Shown here: positions 59,691 to 64,000 of the stretch, one piece after another
Layout of the letters: the number at the start of each line of letters is the position of its first letter
How positions within the stretch are numbered: the first letter of the stretch is position 1
DNA from: Actinomycetes bacterium
GTDB taxonomy: Bacteria > Actinomycetota > Acidimicrobiia > Acidimicrobiales > Ilumatobacteraceae
NCBI GenBank assembly: GCA_027491335.1
Contig: JAIXWJ010000074.1
Coordinates: 62,001-126,000, forward strand
DNA: 64,000 bases
Direction: 5' to 3'
The notes under the pieces: model-generated
The model's input: the letters and a program-made list of their open reading frames with translations, nothing else
Database searches by the model: none
Told to the model about the DNA's origin: nothing
Position numbers and translations under genes: made by a program

Positions 59691-61127
59691 GTGCTCGACC
59701 TTCTCGCCGGCTTCGTCACAGAGCTCCGCAACGCCGGGCTTCCGGTGTCGTTGACCGAGAATCTCGACGCCATGGAGGCGGTGCAGCACATCCCGATCGA
59801 GGATCGCGACGCCTTCAAGTACGCGTTGGGAGCCACGTTGGTCAAGAACAGCGCGCATTGGCGCTCGTTCGAGACCGTGTTCGAGGTCTATTTCTCGATG
59901 CGCGGCCCGGAGTACAAGCTCGTCGAGGGCTCCGAGGACGAACTCGAGCAGATGTGGCGCGAGATGCAGGAGCAGATGAAGCAGGGCGATGGCCGTGGTT
60001 CGTCGGGCGGCATGGACGCGCTCACCCCCGAAGAGATCGCGCAAATGCTGATGCAGGCCCTCATGAACGGGGACCAGGCGCTCATGCGCGCTTTGGCCAA
60101 GCAGTCGGTGCAACGTTTCGCCGGCATGGAGCCCGGCCGACCGGTGGGCGGCACCTACTACTTGTATCGCACGTTGCGGAACCTCGATCTCGAGGGCATG
60201 TTGCAGAAGTTGATGGATGCCAGCCGCCAGGAAGTCGGTGGCGAACTCACCGCCCTCGAGGAGCGTCTCGAGAAGGACGAATACGAGAGCCGCATCGAGC
60301 AGTTCAAGAAAGAGATCGAGGCCGAGATCCGTCGTCGTCTGGTGGCCGATCGCGGCGCCGAGGCCATGGCCAAGACGCTGCGCAAGCCGTTGCCGGAGGA
60401 CGTGGAGTTCATGCACGCCAGCCGCGACGAGATGCAGGCCCTGAAGAAGTCGTTGTACCCGCTCACACGCAAGTTGGCCGCTCGGTTGGCTCGCAAGCGT
60501 CGTCATGGACGCAAGGGCCCGCTCGACTTCCGCAACACCGTTCGGCACTCGCTGTCCTACGGAGGCACGCCGGCCGAACCCAAGTTCAAGTACCCGCGCC
60601 CGGCCAAGCCCGAGTTGATGGTGGTGGCCGACATTTCCGGAAGCGTGGCGGCGTTCGCCCGCTTCACCTTGATGTTGGTGTACGCGATCCAGAATCAGTT
60701 CTCCAAGGTGCGCTCGTTCGTGTTCATCGACGGCATCGACGAGGTCACCGATTTCTTCAAGGGCACCGAGGACATCAGCGAAGCCATCCATCGCGTGAAC
60801 ACCGAGGCCGACGTGGTGTGGGTCGACGGACACAGCGATTACGGGCACGCCTTCGAGGTGTTCTGGGAGAAGTACGGCAAGGACGTCGGACCCAAGACCA
60901 CGGTTCTGTTCCTCGGGGACGCGCGCAACAACTACCACGCATCGCAGGCCTGGGTGATCAAGGAGATCCGCCAGAAGGCCCGTCAGGTGTACTGGTTGAA
61001 TCCGGAGCCCCGCTCCTACTGGAACACCGGTGACTCCATCGTCGGCGAGTACGGCGCGCACACCGACGGCACCTACGAATGTCGCAATCTGCGGCAGTTG
61101 GAAGCCTTCGTCGAGAAGTTGGTGTGA
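59691..61127 (+). CDS. VWA domain (CoxE-like) protein
   Basis: 478-residue protein. The N-terminal half is helical and charged (residues 1-290, with EEIAQMLMQALMNGDQALM), the C-terminal half is a von Willebrand A domain whose MIDAS motif is DISGSV in LMVVVADISGSVAAFARF near residue 310, with DGHSDYGHAFEVF later. CoxE/MoxR pairs mature carbon monoxide dehydrogenase and other metalloenzymes, but no cox genes are in this window. Start GTG 59691. Confidence 0.88.
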   Translation: MLDLLAGFVTELRNAGLPVSLTENLDAMEAVQHIPIEDRDAFKYALGATLVKNSAHWRSFETVFEVYFSMRGPEYKLVEGSEDELEQMWREMQEQMKQGDGRGSSGGMDALTPEEIAQMLMQALMNGDQALMRALAKQSVQRFAGMEPGRPVGGTYYLYRTLRNLDLEGMLQKLMDASRQEVGGELTALEERLEKDEYESRIEQFKKEIEAEIRRRLVADRGAEAMAKTLRKPLPEDVEFMHASRDEMQALKKSLYPLTRKLAARLARKRRHGRKGPLDFRNTVRHSLSYGGTPAEPKFKYPRPAKPELMVVADISGSVAAFARFTLMLVYAIQNQFSKVRSFVFIDGIDEVTDFFKGTEDISEAIHRVNTEADVVWVDGHSDYGHAFEVFWEKYGKDVGPKTTVLFLGDARNNYHASQAWVIKEIRQKARQVYWLNPEPRSYWNTGDSIVGEYGAHTDGTYECRNLRQLEAFVEKLV

Positions 61128-61131
61128 TCCG

Positions 61132-61779
61132 GTGACTCGGTTGATCCTCGTGCGTCACGGTGAGTCGCAGGTGACCGTCAAGAGGTTGGTGGGTGGTCCT
61201 CGAAGTTGTGTCGGGCTGTCCGACCTCGGTCGCGTGCAGGCCGAACGACTGCGGGATCGTTGGGCCGCGCACCCCGAGATCGAAGCTGACGCGGTGTACG
61301 CGAGCCACTATCCGCGCGCCCGCGAAACGGGAGACATCGTGTTGCCGGCTCTCGGACACGCCGAGATGGTCGAGGAATCGGGTTTCGGCGAGCACGATCC
61401 CGGTCCGATCTGTGACGGTCTCACCTACGACGAATTCGAGCGACGTTTCGGCGACCCCGACTGGGAGAACGATCCCCATGGCGAGACGTTCCCGGGTGGC
61501 GAGAGCATCGCCGCGTTCCAGTTGCGGGTGGGCGATGCGGTCCGCGGAGTGATGGAGCGGTATCCCGGTGGTCGGATCGTGGTCTTCTGCCATGGCGGGG
61601 TGATCGACACCGTGTTGCGTCAATCGTTGCGCACGTCCGGCACGGGTATCTTCGAGGTATGGACCAAGAACACCTCGATCACCGAGGTCGAACTTGTGAA
61701 ACCCGGTCGTTGGCGACTGATTCGGTACAACGACGCGGCGCACTTGGCCGGCTTGCCGGCGTCCACGAACTCCCACTAG
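61132..61779 (+). CDS. Histidine phosphatase (phosphoglycerate mutase-like)
   Basis: 215-residue branch of the histidine phosphatase superfamily. The catalytic LILVRHGESQ lies at the start and the second His in VVFCHGGVIDTV, with Arg in SHYPRARETGDI and Glu in EESGFGEHDPG. Not a true glycolytic mutase by its local motifs; more likely a small phosphomonoesterase. The GTG at 61132 is four bases after the VWA stop, so it is probably co-transcribed. The longer ORF is a shadow. Confidence 0.9.
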   Translation: MTRLILVRHGESQVTVKRLVGGPRSCVGLSDLGRVQAERLRDRWAAHPEIEADAVYASHYPRARETGDIVLPALGHAEMVEESGFGEHDPGPICDGLTYDEFERRFGDPDWENDPHGETFPGGESIAAFQLRVGDAVRGVMERYPGGRIVVFCHGGVIDTVLRQSLRTSGTGIFEVWTKNTSITEVELVKPGRWRLIRYNDAAHLAGLPASTNSH

Positions 61780-61783
61780 TCCC

Positions 61784-63235
61784 GTGGCGAACGCCGATGG
61801 ATCCGGGAGTCGATCGATGATCGACGTGCTCGTCGTCGGCGCCGGATCCGCGGGTTGCGTTCTCGCCGACCGTCTGTCGTCCAAGGGACTCTCCGTGTGC
61901 GTGGTGGAGGCCGGGCCCGATCTGCGATCGGCGACCACCCCCGCTTCGATCACCGGAGAATCGTTCTTCGATGCCCTGGCCGAACCCGGGTTGATCCATC
62001 GCGACCTCGAGGCGCGTCGCGTCGACGGTCAAGCACCACGGCCGTATCTACGAGGTCGGGGAGTGGGTGGCTCCTCGGCGGTGAACGCCATGGTGGGGCT
62101 CTGGGGCGAGATGGACGACTACGACTCCTGGGAGCGCGACTTCGGGTGCGTCGGATGGGGATGGCGCGACGTCGAGCGGTGTTTCCGTCGGATCGAGGTG
62201 CCGTTGCGGCGCGCCGAACCGGAGGGGCCGGGTTCGGTCGCGGGTTCGTTGGTGGAGGCGTGCATCATGAGCGGATGGGCCCTGCATCGGGGTCCGTTCC
62301 CCTTGGCGGGAATCCCCGCCGACGCGGGCCCGGCGATGTTGACGCGGGATGCGAACGGTCGCCGGGTGACGGCGGCCGATGCGTATCTGGAGCGAGCGCG
62401 CGAGAGGGGCAACGTGGTCGTGCGCACCGACGTGGCCGTGGATCGGGTCGTGCTCGAAGGTGATCGGGCCGTCGGTGTGCTGCTGGTCGACGGCACCGAG
62501 ATCGGGGCGCGCGAGGTCGTGCTGTGCGCCGGGGCCATCCATTCGCCGACGATTCTCTTGCGCAGTGGCATCGACCGGCCCGGTATCGGGCGTGGGCTAC
62601 AGGATCATCCCTCGGTGCCCGTCACGGTGGGGCTGCAACATGAGCGTGACCCGCATTCGTTGGCGGTGTCGGCGATCACGCGCTTCAGCAGCGGACGACA
62701 CGATGCCGATCTGCAACTGCTACCCATCAATCATCTCGGCCCCGATGCGCTCGGTTACGGGTCGATCAGCGTCGCTCTGATGAAGGTCTCGTCACGAGGA
62801 TCGGTGCGACTGAACCCGAACGATCCGTTGGCGGAGCCGTTCGTCGACTTCGATCTGTTGTCCCGCGACGAGGACGTGGAATCGTTGACGGTCGGAGTCG
62901 GTGTGCTGTTGGAGTTGTTGGAGTCACCCTCCTTGGCCTCGTTGGCTCGGGGATTCTTCGTCGACGATCGCGGCACCGCACTGGCCGAGATCGCCGATTC
63001 TCCCGATTCCGTGCGCGCGTGGATGCGCGAAGCCACGGGGGATTACGTGCATGCCGCGGGCACATGCGCCATGGGTGACCCCCGCTCGGAGTCGACCGTC
63101 GTGGATTCCGACGCACGGGTGATCGGAGTGGCGGGTCTGCGGGTGTGCGACGCCTCGATCTTTCCGAGTTTGCCCCGGGCCAACACTCACTTTCCGGTCA
63201 TGATGGCGGCCGAAATGGTGGCCGGACGCTGGTGA
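61784..63235 (+). CDS. GMC-family FAD oxidoreductase
   Basis: 483-residue glucose-methanol-choline type flavoenzyme. The FAD loop VLVVGAGSAGCVLADRL begins near residue 15, followed by YLRGRGVGGSSAVNAMVGL, the substrate-side LCAGAIHSPTILLRSGI, and the C-terminal HAAGTCAMG and RANTHFPVMMAAEM. The catalytic His region is normal. It resembles choline dehydrogenase or mycofactocin-linked GMC enzymes, but no mycofactocin genes are nearby. The start is GTG 61784; ATG 61817 is also possible. Confidence 0.9.
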   Translation: MANADGSGSRSMIDVLVVGAGSAGCVLADRLSSKGLSVCVVEAGPDLRSATTPASITGESFFDALAEPGLIHRDLEARRVDGQAPRPYLRGRGVGGSSAVNAMVGLWGEMDDYDSWERDFGCVGWGWRDVERCFRRIEVPLRRAEPEGPGSVAGSLVEACIMSGWALHRGPFPLAGIPADAGPAMLTRDANGRRVTAADAYLERARERGNVVVRTDVAVDRVVLEGDRAVGVLLVDGTEIGAREVVLCAGAIHSPTILLRSGIDRPGIGRGLQDHPSVPVTVGLQHERDPHSLAVSAITRFSSGRHDADLQLLPINHLGPDALGYGSISVALMKVSSRGSVRLNPNDPLAEPFVDFDLLSRDEDVESLTVGVGVLLELLESPSLASLARGFFVDDRGTALAEIADSPDSVRAWMREATGDYVHAAGTCAMGDPRSESTVVDSDARVIGVAGLRVCDASIFPSLPRANTHFPVMMAAEMVAGRW

Positions 63236-63298
63236 CCGCTCTGGTGACCGGGAACTGGTCGTCGAATTCCTGCCACACCCCGTTGGCATGGTGAGGCC

Positions 63299-63568
63299 AT
63301 GAGCAGCTTCCCGCGCCGCATCCCCGTCGAATCCACTTCTCGTGTTCATGACGAACATGGCAATCCCGTCGATCCGCTCGTGATCGACTGTGACACCTGT
63401 GTCATGCAGGAGTCCGACGCCTGCGCCGATTGCGTGGTGTCGTTCCTCCTCGATCGGGATTCCGTCGAAACCACGGCGGTCGTACTGGACCTGAACGAGA
63501 TTCGGGCCTTGAAGGCGCTCGGCGACGCGGGTTTGGTGCCTACGCTTCGTCATCGTGCATCGGGCTGA
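63299..63568 (+). CDS. Small conserved Cys-rich protein upstream of queG
   Basis: 89 residues; I do not recognise a named family. It has a cluster of four Cys (DCDTCVMQESDACADCVV) near residue 30, spaced as two CxxC pairs, which could bind zinc or an Fe-S cluster. A helical C-terminal half follows. The ATG at 63299 is the only good start. It overlaps the epoxyqueuosine reductase gene by 14 bases, suggesting co-translation and perhaps a shared role. Confidence 0.75.
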   Translation: MSSFPRRIPVESTSRVHDEHGNPVDPLVIDCDTCVMQESDACADCVVSFLLDRDSVETTAVVLDLNEIRALKALGDAGLVPTLRHRASG

Positions 63569-64000
63569 CCAGAACTCCTCACCGGAATCGGTGTCGCCCG
63601 AGTACGCGGCCTCCATCGTCGACATGGCCCGCGCGTTGGGTCTGGACCGCATCGGATTCACCGACGCATCGGTCCTCGAACGGGCCCGGGTGGCGTTGCA
63701 CGACCGCAAGGATCGTGGTCTCAGCGACACCATGGGCTTCACGTTCCGTAATCCGGAGCGCTCCACCGATCCGCGACGGGCGGTCGAGGGCGCACGTTCG
63801 GTCATCGTGGCCGCGCGCAGTTACAACGTCCCCGACGCCGAGGCTCCCGGATCGTTGGTGGCCACGATCGCTCGATACGCGCGCGTCGATCAGTACACAC
63901 CCTTGCGTCAGGCGCTGCAAAAGATCGCGTTGCGACTTCGAGCCGATGGTCATCGAGCCGTGGTGTTCGCCGACGAGAACGATCTCGTCGATCGCGAGGT
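63555..64000 (+). CDS. queG: Epoxyqueuosine reductase (QueG/DUF1730), 3' end cut by window
   Basis: 148 residues are visible. The N-terminal part matches QueG: ALGLDRIGFTDAS, MGFTFRNPERSTDPRRAVEGARSVIVAA, TIARYARVDQYTPLRQAL and FADENDLVDREV, which leads into the cobalamin/active-site region just outside the window. The enzyme reduces epoxyqueuosine to queuosine in tRNA using cobalamin and Fe-S clusters. The start is GTG 63555; GTG 63591 is an alternative. The Fe-S part is not visible, so function rests on the N-terminus. Confidence 0.85.
   Translation, partial: MHRADQNSSPESVSPEYAASIVDMARALGLDRIGFTDASVLERARVALHDRKDRGLSDTMGFTFRNPERSTDPRRAVEGARSVIVAARSYNVPDAEAPGSLVATIARYARVDQYTPLRQALQKIALRLRADGHRAVVFADENDLVDRE

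Overview
The window is one dense, high-GC chromosomal segment with no gap above about 200 bases between genes. It most likely comes from an uncultured or freshwater/marine actinobacterium, probably of the class Acidimicrobiia. The basis is a WhiB regulator, an LLM-class (F420-type) oxidoreductase, frequent GTG starts, an actinobacterial DEDD-exonuclease/GIY-YIG fusion, Thr-rich linkers in secreted proteins, and a complete mreBCD-mrdA-rodA cluster followed by radical SAM-DUF2344-rne-rplU-rpmA-obg-proB. The class assignment is inference. There are about 65 protein genes, two tRNA genes, several short tandem repeats and no insertion sequence, phage or CRISPR array.

Layout. 1-7 kb: glpD (cut by the window edge), a G-run-rich spacer, a Fur/PerR-type regulator, and a rubrerythrin / Fe-S CCG-domain protein / DUF3501 oxidative-stress cluster; then whiB, trpD and thrB. 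7-17 kb: DEDD exonuclease-GIY-YIG protein, a triple 26-bp repeat, zinc-ribbon protein, metallo-beta-lactamase-fold hydrolase, SURF1, DUF4262, GH38 alpha-mannosidase, DCC protein and a two-subunit acyl-CoA mutase whose active-site residues match isobutyryl-CoA mutase. 17-31 kb: accessory metabolism and transport (SDRs, PfkB kinase, EamA and DHA2 transporters, LLM oxidoreductase, LysM-NlpC/P60 endopeptidase, enoyl-CoA hydratase, DDAH, esterase, 2-oxoglutarate oxygenase, lipoproteins, DinB protein, glutathione peroxidase) with tRNA-Gly and tRNA-Pro. 31-36 kb: a membrane hybrid histidine kinase overlapping a REC-EAL protein, then TetR. 36-57 kb: housekeeping core: tig-clpP-clpX-folC-ndk, mreBCD-mrdA-rodA, radical SAM/DUF2344/rne/rplU/rpmA, dgt, obg, proB. 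57-64 kb: murJ, MoxR ATPase plus VWA protein, histidine phosphatase, GMC oxidoreductase, a small Cys-rich protein and the start of queG.

The outstanding observation is at 19717-20256: a secreted thioredoxin-fold (MPT53/DsbF-like) gene carries an in-frame TGA exactly where the first cysteine of the CxxC active site should be (TGA-A-Q-C). The reading frame continues with family-like sequence, and a GC-rich hairpin with a GGTC loop follows the TGA at a distance suited to a bacterial SECIS. I predict an undescribed selenocysteine-containing lipoprotein/thioredoxin. Other points: Phe/Gln substitutions giving isobutyryl-CoA mutase specificity, a recurrent CCGG-TAnnnT box a few bases before start codons (leaderless promoters), a large Thr-rich insertion inside MreC, and short tandem duplications at or next to gene ends.
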